Shown piece after piece: positions 21,010 through 33,948 of a stretch of 64,000 nt of DNA. How positions within the stretch are numbered: the stretch's first letter is position 1; every line of letters begins with the position of its first letter. The translations under genes and the position numbers were made by a program. Below the pieces are notes generated by a model. That model saw only the letters and a program-made list of their open reading frames with translations. It did not search any database and was not told the origin of the DNA. Source of the stretch: Astrocystis sublimbata (lineage: Eukaryota > Ascomycota > Sordariomycetes > Xylariales > Xylariaceae); contig JAJNNY010000051.1 in NCBI GenBank assembly GCA_022453515.1, positions 1 through 64,000 of the forward strand, read 5' to 3'.

Positions 21010-22553
21010 ATGGCAAGAGATAGGGAGACGCCTTTGGGCTATCGTCGGACCGTTGCGCCAGGCTTGGAAAACATAGCCGAGCCGCCCCGGGAAGCTTCTT
21101 CTCAGTCACCTCCTTCTTCTAGGTTGGTGAGGCTATACTCTCATCCATGGACGCAAATCTTGCTCATCAGTCTCATATGTTTTTGCCTCCCAGGGGTGAG
21201 TATTCACTTATTCATCGAAAGTATCTCTCCAGTATGACGAAACTTATATGCTAACCCTTGACTTTCCAGATATATAACGCCCTCAGTGGTATAGGGGGGT
21301 CCGGCCAGGTCGACCCGACAGTCGCCGCGAACGCCAACGTTGCATTGCTCTCCACGACTGCCGCCACGGCCCTCTTCATCGCCGGCCCTATATTCTCCTG
21401 GGTTGGGCCGCGTATCTGCTTCCTCATCGGCGGTTGGACCTACACCCTCTACACTGGTAGCCTGCTGCATTTCAATCACTATGCGAACGGCCAGTTTGTC
21501 ATCGCAGCGGGCGCGATCCTCGGCATCGGCGCGTCGTTCATCTGGATCGTGCAAGGAGCAATCATGACTACTTACGTAGATGAGTCACAGAAGGGAAGAG
21601 CCATCGCTGTGTTCTGGATCATCTTCAACCTTGGCGGTGGTATCGGCTCCCTAGTATCATTCGGGCTGAACTACCATTCCAAGAGCGGCACTGTTAGCGA
21701 TACTACCTACATCGCGCTTCTAGCGATCATGGTCTTCGGGTATTTCCTAGGCTTTCTTATTTGCTCGCCGTCCCGTATCCGACTTGCCCAGTTGCATAAT
21801 GCCGTCGAGACAGAGAAGCGCACCATCAAGGGTACATTTCGCATGGCATTCAAGACTATCACAAAGTGGCGTGTGGCACTGATGATCCCGCTCTTCTACT
21901 CTGCCAACGTCTTCTACAGCTACCAGCAAAACGAAGTGAACGGCCGCACCTTCAACATCCGCACTCGCTCCCTGAACGGAGCCCTATACTGGATAGCGCA
22001 AATGCTCGGCGGGCTGATCATCGGCCTTATCCTCGACATGCCTTGGTTCAGGCGAAGTACCCGTGCCCGCATCGGATGGGCCGTGCTTCTCGTCACCGGG
22101 TTATCTATCTGGGGTGGCGGGTACGCGTTCCAGCTTTGGGAAAACAAGCGCATTGCCGCGGGCCACGTCCAGGACATTGACTACCTACAAGGAGACATCT
22201 CGGCTGCCCCTATTATCCTCTACATCTTCTACGGCGGCTACGATGCCCTCTGGCAGGGCTTTGCGTATTGGCTTATCGGCACGGAGTCTAATAGCTCTGC
22301 GCGCGCTGCTATACTCGTCGGTGCATACAAGACTTTTCAGGCTACGGGCGGTGCGATGGCGTGGAGAATCAACGCGCTGCATACTAGCGCTTTGACGCAA
22401 CTTGCCATGGACTGGGGACTTTGTATTGGGTCACTGATTGTGGTGCTGCCGACGGTCTGGACGGTCTCGGATCATACTGGCGTTGAATCGGAGGCTGGGT
22501 ACGAGGGGAAACACGAAGCGACTCCGAAGTCAGTTGAAGATCTTGAGCTTTGA
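21010..22553 (+). CDS. UNC93-like major facilitator transporter
   Basis: Exons 21010-21195 and 21270-22553 give 489 residues. The intron has GTGAGT, a GCTAACC branch and TTCCAG, phase 0, and joins CLPG to IYNALSGIGGSGQVD, the signature of the DUF895/UNC-93 branch of the MFS. About eleven to twelve hydrophobic segments follow (for example ATALFIAGPIFSWVGP, FVIAAGAILGIGASFIWIVQ, AVFWIIFNLGGGIGSLVSF, LYWIAQMLGGLIIGLIL, and LGLCIGSLIVVLPTVW-like near the C-terminus). The start is the first in-frame ATG, giving a soluble N-tail of about 45 residues. It should sit in the plasma membrane or an internal membrane. Substrate is unknown. As I recall, the GlcNAc transporter Ngt1 of Candida falls near this MFS branch; with the divergent MurQ-kinase gene next door, an amino-sugar substrate is a reasonable guess. 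Confidence 0.88.
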
Positions 22554-22686
22554 GATTGCGACACAGTTGTCACAGAAGTAACAATATAGAGAGCTAGCTA
22601 GTTTTGATATAGGCGCTATGGAAAAGGTTGCAAATTGATCTTCTATCTATGTTTTTGAGTTCTCTCGCTGTATGTCCTTGCCCAGT

Positions 22687-25600
22687 CTAGATTCGGTAGC
22701 ATACAATGTTTGTAAAGTTGGCGAAGTAGTCTCGGTTGTGAATGGGTAGGGCCCTGCCTCGCCACTCTTCGCGAATCTTGGCCAGTCGATACACATATTT
22801 CTTAAGGGACTCGTTTGATCTGCGTTCCCGGAACCCATTCAAGGGCATACGTTCTTCTCTAATGCCCGACCAGTACCGGAGTGGCGGAGCGTCGTCTGGA
22901 TCCTCGGAAATCTGGTACTCCAATTTCAGTTGCTCAGTGAACTGCCCAACTAGAAGCCACGCTATGATTTTTACGTGTCCGTTCGCCATCACAATAGCAC
23001 TGGCTTCACCGAACTCTCCGTTGTAGACGATCGAAGCACCGCGCCTGACAAGGTGCTTGACTGCTTTCAGGCGACAGTTTGCACATGCTGCCACTAATAA
23101 CATAATATACACGTCAGTAGCTAGCAAGAACAAACTTTGGGGATATCAAGAAATCATGTTAATGGTCGGGAGGTTAAGTGGAGGAAAGAAGGTTGGCACA
23201 TACTCAGCGCTGATCCGTACGAGCTCCCTTCAAAATCAATCTTCGCACCCATTTCCAAACAACGGTCAATGACATCTAACAAGTCAATTGCAGCCGCTTG
23301 GCAAAGCGGGCTTATGCCTTCTCTTGGGTGCAGGTTCAACATATTCCCAAAATTTGCCAAAGGCATGCGTTTCTTGAAAAACCTCCACTGTTCGTTGATC
23401 CATGGTAGGTCTTGTAACTGGCCCTGCATAGTATGCCACGGAAAGGGCTTACACTCCGTGATCTGGGGCGAAGTGAGCAGGTACTTAGACGTTTCAGGGC
23501 CGTGAAGAGCTGCGTGTATGGGTGTCAGTTGGTGATAGTCTGTTACATTGAGATCCAGGCCGGAGTCAACAGCTGAAATGAGCAGTTTCTTATTGATCAG
23601 TTCATATTTGTCGAAGGTATCATCCAAGAGCCTCGGGAAATTCCTTGCGCCCCTTGACCATATACGATGCGTATTTCCCCCGAAAGGTCGTATAATGTCT
23701 TTGAAAAGTGTGCACCTGTCACTGCCTTCATATAGACTCCCCCAAGATGTCGAATCGAGCCATCCAGTCCTTGAACCCGCAGCTAATAGTTGTTCTGTCA
23801 TTTGTGGACTCTCAGAGTGAAGAATGGCTGTTAAGTTGTGATGAGATAGTGCGTCGACATCGGCGCCTGCATCGAGAAGAACTTTCACGTTTTCAAGGTT
23901 ATCCTTAATTACAGCTTCGTGTAGCGATGTGAAGCCTTCATGTTCGGTATTAATCATATCCGAGAGGACGTTTTCTTTCGGCACTCCAGTAAGGATACTG
24001 GTTGGATTAGTTGTAAGATTCTAGGCCTTATATGGAGAAAGACTTACCTGTACTTTTCTGAATTCTGCCTAATGTGTTCTATGACCAGTTTCAAAGAAGC
24101 ACAGCCTTTTTTTTCTGCAAGATCGCCTAGGGGGAATTCATCAAGGGACAGACTCCAGGCTGTCTCAAGATTCAAGTCGAGAATTCTCTTAAGATAGTGA
24201 ATTGCGCGTGGAGACTGAATAGCCAACTGAACCGCAGACTTTCCACTGTGCCGTTCACAGGCTACCGGTAAGACAGAAACTCTCTTTGAAAGAAGCCATA
24301 TCGCTATGTCCTTTGCTTTAGCTCGAACAGCAGCAACCAAGGGAGAGCATGCGCCACAACTGGGCATAGGCAAGTCTAATAGTAGTCCGCAGTCTTCTAA
24401 CGTTTTGCATTCCTCCAAATCTCCTGATGCTATTGCATCTTCCAGAGACCCCAGTAGGTGATGCGTCGTATTACTGGAATTTCGAATGCTTTCTTGCAGG
24501 CATTGCATAATGCCAGCATGTCCCAAAGCCTTGGCATGCATTTGAGGCGTCATTCCAGATTTGTCCTTGGAAAGCGCGGAACCGAGCTCTACCAAAATTT
24601 TTACCGCATTTGGGTTGTTGAACTGAACTGCCAGATGCAGCGGTAGCTTTCCATCGACTGCCGGTTGGTTTATATCTAGCATGATCGAATGAAGATACTT
24701 GATAGTCTCCGTTGCGCCGCCAACAGCCGAGAAATGTAAGCAGTTGAACCCCAAAGCCGTCTCCGTCCTTCCACCTGGTATCAATTTATTTTCGATGAAG
24801 AACTGTACGCATAGGGTGTTGTTACCCAACGAAGCTAAGTGTAAAGCATTCATATAGGTGAATGATTCGGTCTTGCTACCATGGGTTTGACTGCACGATG
24901 TAGTTGCCTGCCATGGGAATGAAGACGGACTGACTTGCAACTTGTCTAACAGAGTCGTAAGAAAATCAATGATGCCGATATTTGATGCAGCATGCACAGC
25001 ATTCCAGCCGCCATCAACACCCCTCGCTGAAGGGTCAGCTCCCAGCTCAAGAAGTGTCTGTGCCAACGGTATGTTCCTCTCCACTAGACAGAGAACTAGA
25101 AATAGGCCACTATCTAGATCAAGCCGACGTTTATTGAGATCTAGGCCTTTAGCAACCAAAGTAGTAATCATCCACCTTGCGCCAGAAATGGATTTCCGAT
25201 TCGCCACGAGAGCCGTCAAGTAGCCACTTGCCATGAAGTGTGAAGCGTTGAGTTCCTCAGATCTCGAATGGTCAACTATATCTTTGAAGACCTGGCGTTC
25301 GATCGTATGCTGGGGTGAAAGTGATGTTCCATTGCTATATTGATTGCCGCATGCTAGGGTACCACACGCCTTTTCCAGTATGCTAGAGGAGCGAGAACGA
25401 ATATGGACATCCACTCCATGAGACAACAGGGTGTGAAATGCGTGCGCATGCGACGGTTCTGGAAATTTCATCAACATCTTGACATATTCGATAGTCTCGT
25501 TTGCTAAACACGCCGAGTCCCACCATCTTGTGCGTGAAATCACCATCTTAATGTCATCGCCAATCGAGAGAACCGATCCCGGGCTCAAGAAAGCCCGAAA

Positions 25601-28600
25601 CAGGGGTATAGTCGCAGATTCCCCGGTAAGATCCTCATATGCTTCGATCACATCGATCTGTAGACATTTCCTGAAGATGTTGGCAAAGGTTTCAAGCCAG
25701 TTGGATTCCTGGCTTTGGCTCGACTTATAGACATGTGGAGAGCCTATGATCCTCGTACAGAATTTCCAAAGGCAAGACTTTATTTGGGATAGATCAGATG
25801 ACGAGGTATTGTTGAGAAAACCATCGATGACACCTTCCATGGGTAATTGGGCTTGCTCGATGCAACGGTAGAGGAAACTTTCCAACGGAGTTTTACCCTC
25901 GTGCTGTCGTCTGTTTGCAGTAGGAAATAGTCCAATCATGGTATCAATGAACTCTTTCGATGCTTGCCCATTCAGTAGGTGCAATGGCGTAGGCTGGCCT
26001 TCTTGGACTGTAGGGAGGCGTATATCACTTTTGGCAAGAGCATTGACCAAGAGTACAGAATTGGATTGCGCTGCAAGATGCCATATGGACCCAGGACACT
26101 GCCAGCATAATGCATCGCCTTTCGATTCGTCAAGAAGTAACCGCACTGTTCCATCCTGTAAACTTTGGGCATGCTTTAGCTTCTTGACCCTCGGTTTTTC
26201 TTCGTGTTCTGCTGCCTTAGTCAATGCTTTAATAGATAAGGTCAATGGCGTGAACCCTTCATCATTTATTGCTCGCAGTGCGACAGATTTTTCGTCCCCT
26301 GTCAGTTTTAGGAGCGCAGATAGTGTGTCATGTTCAAATCCTTCAGCCGCCAAGTGCCATATATTGTTGCCCCGAGAGTCGCGTTGAAGGTGTGAGATAC
26401 CTAATTTGAGAACAAACCCAATCGTACCTTCTTTGCAATTCCATGCCACGTGGATCGGCAATGCACCGTCATGAAATGGCTTCTCCAAACTATATCCAAG
26501 ATCGGTGAGGAGTTCCAAGATTTTGACTGAGTTCTTTGTGATTGCTTGGCGAAGCAGAGATTGACCGCACGCGTCGGTGCCATCATCGTCAGTTTCTGGG
26601 CCTGCTATTCGTTTATCGCTCAGATATTTTCTCATTGACTCCACGCCATCACAGGATATTGCAACCCGGATATTTCTCAGGAGAGCTTCCAGTGATAAGG
26701 TTACGGATGTGTCCATCAGAGTGGTTTCTGTTGCAAACTCGCACTTCAGTCCGACAGCTGCATCCCAGGCTGCCAAACACATCTTGTATCCTGCTTCAGT
26801 CTCATGTACTCGATATTTATTGAGAACCGTTACCAATTCGAAAAGACAGGCTTTGAATGGTGGTCCATTGCCATGAGAGTCTTTAAGGTAACCTTTAAGG
26901 TGCCCTTCAACTAAACACTTCATGATTCTCTCGAAAACAGTTGCTTCCTTGTCAGAGATGACCCAATCCATACAGATAAGGCGAGATACTGGTGATAGGT
27001 CCAGTGAATACATTGCAGAATGACTCGCGCAAATCATGAGGGAACACCCTCCAAGCCGAGGAGAGGGGCTAGCTAGGACACGGTCCTTCTTTTCCATCAT
27101 TGTAATGACTTGGCCAGGGCGGTGGGTAGCGTAAGAGATCTCTGTTGTTGCAAAACTGTCCCTAATCTCAATTGGTGTCAGAGGTGCCGCCCTATGAAGC
27201 GAGAAAGTTCGACCGATTGAGCAATCTAGAGGCCTGCCAATGATGCTGGTAGTGTTCCAGTCAGGATCAGCTTGCATGAGATATTCGCATATCAGGAAGA
27301 TCAAGGGCAGCCGCAAGATGAATTGTACGGAATGTTGGATCTCGTACTAATCGAACCGCGTATTCAAAAGAACCTTTAAGATCATTGTTCAGTGGGTAAT
27401 TGAGGCACCACTCTGTTGTTATACACATATCCACTGCCCAAGAGATAAAAGAAGAGGTCTTTTGCGGGTTAAAGAGTGATTTCGCAAGTTCTAGACATAG
27501 GAAATCTTGCGGCACCCGCCTGAATGCGAGAACCCACATATAACCAGCAACAACATGGAATGGGAATTTTTGTTTCTTTTGGAAAGCTCTCGAAATCCAT
27601 CATCTATGTCTAGAGTCGAGGGGTGATGGAAGTTTTGTAACTGTAGATAACGGAGACATTGCCGACCCAAAGTAGCGTTGCAATTGGACTCGGACAAGTG
27701 GTAGTATGCAAATTTCGGGTCTTTGAGTAGTGCTTGTCGCTTCAGGAATTCTCGGACTGTAAAGTGCGAATACTCAAATGCATTCCCGTCTTCTGATTTT
27801 CGAATGAAACTGCTGCACAGGCGGGAGATTGTTCCCACAGGTACGATATGATGCTTAGAAAATGTCGTATTGGGGTCATCGGGTATCGATACAGCCTGTT
27901 GCAACTCTGAGATGGTGATACGCTTCCAAGTAACGCCTATCATAAGAAGGCATTTCTGTACGAGCTGTTTCACTGGCTCGTCACCGTTATTAATCCTCTG
28001 AAGCATACGTTCATACGTTTTATCAAGCGTTGGTGGAAGCTTTTTCAATGCCTCTCTGCGGTCGGCATCGCTGATACAATCACACATATAGTCGAGCTGG
28101 CAGGCAACCCACCGGAACCTTTAGACAAAGTTAGCCCGTTGCCATTTCACCAAATAGGCCATGCAAGCCGCACAAGGGTAAAACTGACATGCCTTCAGCT
28201 TCATTTGAAAGCTTGTTGAGGATCTCGTCTTTGAGTTCCATGTCGACAATATAGAGTCGCTTATCGTCGATGCGTTTGGCGAGCTCGGAAGCGACATATA
28301 GTGACAGATCGTTCTTCTGCGCGCTGACTTCAATTCTCTCAAAGATGCCATCTAGTCGGAAGCGAATGTTGTGCTCGTCTCGACTAGCTAGTGCCATTGT
28401 AATATTGCTCGAGTAGTTGTGTATGTCAACTAGTGCCTGGGTGACTTCGTCGGTATCGGTACCACATTCGTCTAAACCATCAACAACCAATATGATCTGG
28501 TCAAAATGTGCGGAAATATTTGAGAGGCAGTTGATCAGGGCCTCTGAGTCAAGTTCCTGCGATAATCCGTTCGGCGGGTTCAGCCCTTCGAAAACTTTCT

Positions 28601-29495
28601 TCAGCTCAGCAAACGCTTGGTCGTTCTGACGACCAAGCTGTGAAGCCATTGCCCCAAGTAAGTTGTACAGAAGAAGTGATTTGGCGTCTTTATAGTCACA
28701 AAAGAAGAAAGCCACACCCACATTGGGCGAACTCGTTGCTTTTGAAAACGCTGCTTGTATGATAGCCCCAGCAAGCACCGTCTTTCCCGCACCTGGGATA
28801 CCGCTGAGCCATAATTTAGACCCCGGTGTGCTAATCCAATCTTGGAATATGTGATGGTTCATGAGCCAAGTGCAAGTTCCATCATGTTTCAACTTGATGC
28901 TAGTAGTCAGATTAGGCTGCGGGTTGACTTTCAAGAAGAAGTCCAGGATACGCAGCCGCTCATCATCAATTTTGACCTTCGTGAGCATTTGAAGATTCGA
29001 GACATCTTGTTGAAGAGAGGACAGCTGTGACTTTATATGGTTGCTGTTGCCGAGAAGCTCACTCAATTGGCTTAAAGAGTCGGCTTGTAGGGCAAGGCCG
29101 ATTATTTCGTGTAGTTGCGTTAGTTTCTCGGTAAATTCCTTGGTCTTAGTCTTGGTGAAAGGCCATTTGAGAGCTTGCGATATCTTAGCGTGTTTGGGAC
29201 CGTCCATTTTCGCCTGGGCGCCAGCGAGTCGCGATTGCATGTCCACAAGCAACTTTTTGGCGTCCAGGATATGACCCGATTTGAATGCCGACAGCGTGCC
29301 ATCTTGTCGAAGAACATCAGCATGAATTTTCAAACTGTGTAGAAGCCCAGAAAATGACCGTAGTCTATTGATGATTTCCTTGATTTCGTTGGAAGCATCA
29401 GAAGCAGCTTTGCAGTATTTGTACGCTCCTCGAAAGACAGCGTCTGCTATAGTAAGTCGGCCTGCGATAGACGCGGCTACTGACAAGGAGTCCAT
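22687..29495 (-). pseudogene. NACHT-ankyrin STAND receptor with two frameshifts
   Basis: A large NLR-like protein gene of the kind fungi use in non-self recognition. I start at ATG 29495 because the protein then opens with MDSLSVAASIAGRLTIADAV, the usual start of a helical fungal N-terminal domain; an in-frame ATG at 29627 would add 44 residues. Exon 1 (29495-28189) has the NACHT P-loop GIPGAGKTVLAGAI and Walker B IILVVDGLDECG. After a 70-nt intron the frame continues from 28118 through a winged-helix-like part (LKKLPPTLDKTYERML) to the HFTVREFL motif. Near 27583 the homologous reading passes from RELSK to FPFHVVAGYMW in another frame, and near 27290 from HLAAALDLPD to CEYLMQADPDW in a third, with no usable splice sites. 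About 1050 residues of ankyrin-type repeats follow (27280-24048), then exons 23997-23204 and 23093-22687 with good splice sites. Either this allele is a pseudogene, or there are sequence errors in an A-run and an AT-run. Confidence 0.75.
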
Positions 29496-31119
29496 TGCAT
29501 AGGATGGGTGACTGCTTGTTGCTATGTCAGGAGTCCAAGTGATGGTCAATTCTTGGGTAAGTAGAATGTGGCGAGCGAAATACTCTTTATCAAAATGACA
29601 AGCCGGCCAGCTTTGGGTCAAAGTCATCTACACCTCCGTGGTCTTACAATTGCTGCCTGGACCTAGCGCCTGCATATTGGCCCCCAATTCAACTCTGTAT
29701 GCACGATAGCAACATAACCCCCAAAGCAGTAAGTGTAATGCTGATGCCCCTTGGAACATCGGCTGCCAACCAGGTAATAAGCGAAATGATACAGCCCCTT
29801 ATCCTTAGAATTCGACCAACTAGGTCTCGGACTATCAGCAAGCCTACGGCCAAAGAATCTAACTCGAACGACTGACATTATGCATTGAAACTACGGTAAA
29901 CCACTAACCAGGTACACAAAATTATGTTTTTTGCGATGACTCTGTTCCTTTAGCTAATATATCGTTTACTTCTGAAGATTGACAAGGCGTTTGTACCCCG
30001 CTCTGCCTTGAAAACTACGAATAGGACGCGACCGTCTTAACGAGGCGGGCGGTGCGGGGCGCGGGGCGCGGGGCGCGGGGCAAGTTGAGTCGGGATGTGG
30101 AGAGAAGCGATCGTGATAGGTAATACGTGGTTGGGCGGTCACTGGGAAAGATCCGTTCTCGCCTCCAATATCACTTTCGCCAATCTCTTGCTAAGTAGAA
30201 CATGATCGAATGAGTCGGATTCATGCTTGTCCCCGGAGACTGAAAACGCCTACTAGGTCTTTTGATTCCCACTGCCATCCATGTCATTTGTAGGGCATAC
30301 TACTGTAAGCTTTGGTGCAAATCTTGGAGTCTTGCGAGCAACACCCGTCGATACCCTCATGACCACCAATTGCAACCCTTGTACCGACCCAGTTGCGGCT
30401 CTTCCCCTAGTTGATGTGGAGAAGGCCCACCAGCAGGTATCTTAATGGCGACACCTATGCTATGTACAAGTACTCAGTCGAGACTCAAGGCTCTGCTATG
30501 CATGCCATGGTAATGGCGCATGCACCTCGCCATCTTCGGGGTCAAGGCACAATCATGCCTTGTAGAAAAGGCTGCGAGGGAGATTTAGAGATGAAAACAA
30601 CCTGACAAGGCATACTTCATTCCAAAACCCACCCTTTACCAACGAACTAGCTGTAAGGCATATTAAAGGGTATTGGAATCGCGGAGATAACCATGCAACT
30701 GACCCAGTCTTGCGGCCTCTCCCGATTCTCTAGCAGACCTATGCGAACACCAATTGAGAGAGAGGACCGAATGTATAGTGTCTTGTAAAGCAACCTAATG
30801 GAAGTAAAGTACCTAAGGTAATCAGCCAGCACCCCAGGAATGTGACCGTGAACAGCTTGCGATGAGCTGATAGTACCATTAATCAACGAACTAATATTGT
30901 CGACTCCGATGAAAGTTCGTCGCCTAATAATGGCACCACCTCAATGAGCGAGCTGGGACTAACTACCTAGGTAGCCAATTCCATTCGCATATCATATTGT
31001 CTCCCAACTATGATTCTATTCAGTCTCTTCCTGCCTGCCATCAATCAAAAACATCTCTACTTCTAAACACCAACATCGCGTTTCGAAAAGGGGCTATGAT
31101 CAGCCACAGCCTCGACCCC
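29496..31119. other. Intergenic, no supported gene
   Basis: Between the NACHT-ankyrin gene start and the O-methyltransferase relic. A 26-codon frame from ATG 30359 ends at a GTATCT donor-like site but no second exon could be found. Otherwise only short frames without motifs. Confidence 0.45.
30054..30081. repeat. GC-rich tandem heptamer, four copies
   Basis: Four head-to-tail perfect copies of GCGGGGC in otherwise moderate-GC intergenic DNA. It could be a slippage product or a GC-box-like element; no neighbouring transcript start is evident. Confidence 0.9.
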
Positions 31120-32020
31120 TCATCCGGCGTCCACTAGACAGACAAGGTCTTCCCTCGCGTGGCTGTTAAAGGCCTGCAGCGTGGCTGTATTACACACACG
31201 CGCACAGCCCGCTCCGCCGACCTGAGCTGGCGTCGGCATCACTGTATACACGATGAGAAGACTCGCGTTCCCCTGGCTAGGACGAGGACCAACCTCCTCA
31301 GTATCACACCACCGCGTCATCGGACCAGTCATGCAGCACCATGCGCAGGGGGTAGATAAGCAACCATCACTTACGGGCTGCAGTTGTGTGTGGTCATGAC
31401 CCTGCGAGGCGATGCGCGGGCAGCGTCGCCTCGGCGGCATGGCCTCCGATCTCGGCGTTTGTGGTTTAGTCCTGCACGATGATCATGAGCTCGAGAAAGG
31501 CTTGCGCGACCTTAATAGTCACTTTTCCCGTCGAGCCGCCGAGGGTTAGGGTTACGGGCCGCCCATTACCTAATCAATACCCAACGACCAGGTGTTTGAT
31601 ATCCATGGTAATGTTTGTTGTTACGTTGCGCAAGTAGCTGGCGAAGTTGGCTGTCCTGGCATCATGTAGCGCCAGGCGCTTAAAGAACGGCAATACGGTG
31701 TTGAAAGCGATATTGCAGGCGGTCTCGTTCTTGACGAGGCTGGCGTGTGTGAAGCGTTTGTGCGCTGTGGTCATGGCTCTCGCCATGGGTGCTGAGCGTG
31801 CCAAAAGATGGCATGCTCTGGCATGCTCGTCCGCATCCCATGCTAGTAGCGCCGAGGTGGCCAAGTGACCGATTTCGCTGGGTTTTGGTTCATGGAATAG
31901 AGCCGAGGTCATGACCATGCGAATGATGCTTCGCAGACGTCCCCTAGCGATGACCAGAGATGATTAGGGGTTCTGGCGCCGCTTATGTGCTACCACGGCG
32001 AGGTTCTTGTTTGCGATGGT
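31120..32020 (-). pseudogene. Decayed fungal O-methyltransferase
   Basis: Pieces of a class I-like fungal SAM-dependent O-methyltransferase lie in order on the minus strand but in different frames with stops. From 5': RRLRSIIRMVMTSALFHEP (near 31950-31895), ATSALLAWDADEHA, ETACNIAFNTVLPFF, then TMDIKHLVVGY and a stop at about 31574 where the family has GYDW; LGGSTGKV (SAM-binding glycine loop, near 31520); a stop after IIVQD; LRMVLHDWSDDA with the catalytic histidine (31347-31311); LLIVYTVMPTP and TATLQAFNSHARE (31260-31140); and LVDAG at 31120. The order and spacing match a complete gene, so this is a dead copy rather than chance similarity. Its former partner pathway, probably secondary metabolism, is not visible in the window. 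Confidence 0.85.
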
Positions 32021-32459
32021 TTATGTATTAGGATTAAGATGGGAGTATCAAAGATGAATGTGTCGACCAGCCGGCAGGCTGGACGCAACTCAACATCAAT
32101 TTATTTTACAGAAATACCTCTGTTGGACGAGCTGTAATTATATTATTCAAATTAATCTGCTAAAGTCTAGATAAGTTTACTTAGCCTCGTGACGATTAGT
32201 ATTAGGGTTTACCAAAATAGGAGCTTACCTTTCCTACAAAGGTGAAGCAATCGCTCATAGTTTCCGTCCCGTCCTTGCTGGCGGTTTCTTCATATCCCTT
32301 AATCTGACGCGCTGGCTGTTCTTTTCTTTAGCGCATCATAGCCTTATCAGTGAGATTACCCCCATTGCTCTCATATTTGCATGAGCATGGAAATTCTTTG
32401 GAAGCTCCCCCGACGAACATTTCGAGGGTGACAAACTTCATGCCATCTACAATGCGGAA
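32021..32459. other. Intergenic, AT-rich
   Basis: AT-rich spacer between the O-methyltransferase relic and the Clr5 gene; no coding frame supported. Confidence 0.55.
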
Positions 32460-33948
32460 TCACCGCGTCTTCTCACAAACCCTGACCAACTGCGCATTCC
32501 AATCCTCATGCACCTTATCGGCCTCAGACACACAGCCCATACTCCTCAAACACAGTTCCAAGCGCGCCGACTTCCTCAAAGTAGCGCAGTGCGCGTTTCC
32601 ATACGCCTGCGTCGACGCCGCCACCGCCTTCCGCGCCATGTCCAGCGCCAACCCCTGCTGATTCTCTGCGACCGCGATATCGTGCATGATATCGTAACAC
32701 CCGGCCCTGGCGTAAATAGTGACCGCCGGATTTGCCAAGATTTCCCTCAGCAGGTTTTTCGCGTCGTCGTAGCGCCCTTTGTAGAACTGCAGCCAGGCCA
32801 GACGGCATTGGATAGCCGACGTCTCCTCGAGGAGATTGAGCGGGCTTTCTGCCTGCCCTTGCTCAGGTCCTTGGAGACGCTGCTGCACGCGGCCCTGGAG
32901 GTATTCTAGCTCGCTATATATGGCACTTGCGTTGAGATCTTCATCGTGCATGATGTCATGATAGAAGTCGCCATATACGTCCATGTTGGGATATGCCGTG
33001 ACGTACGTTAGACCGCCCAGGAAGTGCCGAAGTGTCGCGTTGAGGCAGAAGGGCAGGTAATCGGAAGCGCTTGCTTTCTTCAGATAGTGGTAAAGCATGC
33101 TCAGCGGGTGGGCTTCGCCGAGGACGACTTGCGACATGGTACAGACGAAAGCGAGGAAGACTTCGGCGAGACACGGTCGGTGGTTGAGGACCTTGAGAAT
33201 TCCAGCGACCGTTGTGGCCATGAGCAACAAATTGTGCGTCGCAAGCAAGGCCCGGTATTGCTGGCAGCATGCATCGATGAGCAGCACAGCTTGTCGGTTG
33301 TGACCGAGCATAAGTAGACATTTGGCGGCAACGGGGAAGTCCATCCATTGGGCGAGCGTGATGTCTGCTATCACGACTTTGTCCTCGGCGGCAGGGCCCG
33401 GGTCTGCAAATCCGGTACTGTCGATGTACAGCTGAGTGTAGTGGAATGTGCCTTCGGCGGATCTGTAGCTGTCGGGGGGTACTGTACTTCGTACCGCGGA
33501 TTTGGTGAGCAGTTGCTGGAAAGCGAAGACCTGGTCTTGGCTTGCAACCCGTCGCACACTCATTATTGGAGCAATGCCAACGGGTCGTTTGAACCTTGAA
33601 ATGGTCTCTCGTGCCCCGCTCGTGTTCATGACTGGTCTACTTGCGTGGTCCAAACGAGAATGCTGGGCACATTGTGCTCTCCGTGTGGTGTTCTTTCCCA
33701 AGCCCCATTTCTTGAAACGCGTCTTGTACATCCTCTGCCTAGGGGCGAACGGAGTGAGTGCAGATCTCGCGGAAATGCATTTGACTGGAAACTTACGTGG
33801 CTTGGAAATTGTACTCGTGTGCCATGAACTGCAAAATGAGTTTCAACTTCATCCCCCGATTGACATACAAGGCGGTTATGATTGTGCGGTACTTTGACCA
33901 GTCCTCGTCCTGAGCCCAGGCAGTCGCGGTTCTCGAAGATGGATTCAT
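32460..33948 (-). CDS. Clr5-domain protein with helical repeats
   Basis: Exons 33948-33797 and 33738-32460 encode 476 residues. The 58-nt intron (GTAAGT to CCTAG) splits a Clr5 domain: exon 1 has WSKYRTIITALYVNRGMKLK and MAHEYNFQAT, and exon 2 continues QRMYKTRFKKWGLGKN, a near-perfect family match over residues 12-66. Clr5 was named in a fission yeast silencing screen; in filamentous fungi the domain heads many proteins of unclear nuclear role, often followed by helical repeats. Residues 150-470 here are helix-rich with TPR-like spacing (IQCRLAWLQFYKGRYDDAK, DIAVAENQQGLALDMARKA), ending LRSMGCVSEADKVHEDW. No signal peptide or membrane segment. I start at ATG 33948 because it fits the usual short lead before the Clr5 tryptophan. 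DNA binding or regulation is inferred from the family only. Confidence 0.85.

Noticed and set aside
15506..22553. A single horizontally transferred block including the solute-binding protein, MurQ-kinase and transporter next to the tRNA gene
   Set aside because: tRNA genes attract bacterial elements, not fungal ones; the genes have normal fungal introns and no boundary repeats, so a block transfer is not supported.
30359..30436. ATG-started 26-codon frame ending at a GTATCT donor-like site
   Set aside because: Could be a first exon, but no acceptor leading to a protein-like second exon was found in the next kilobase.
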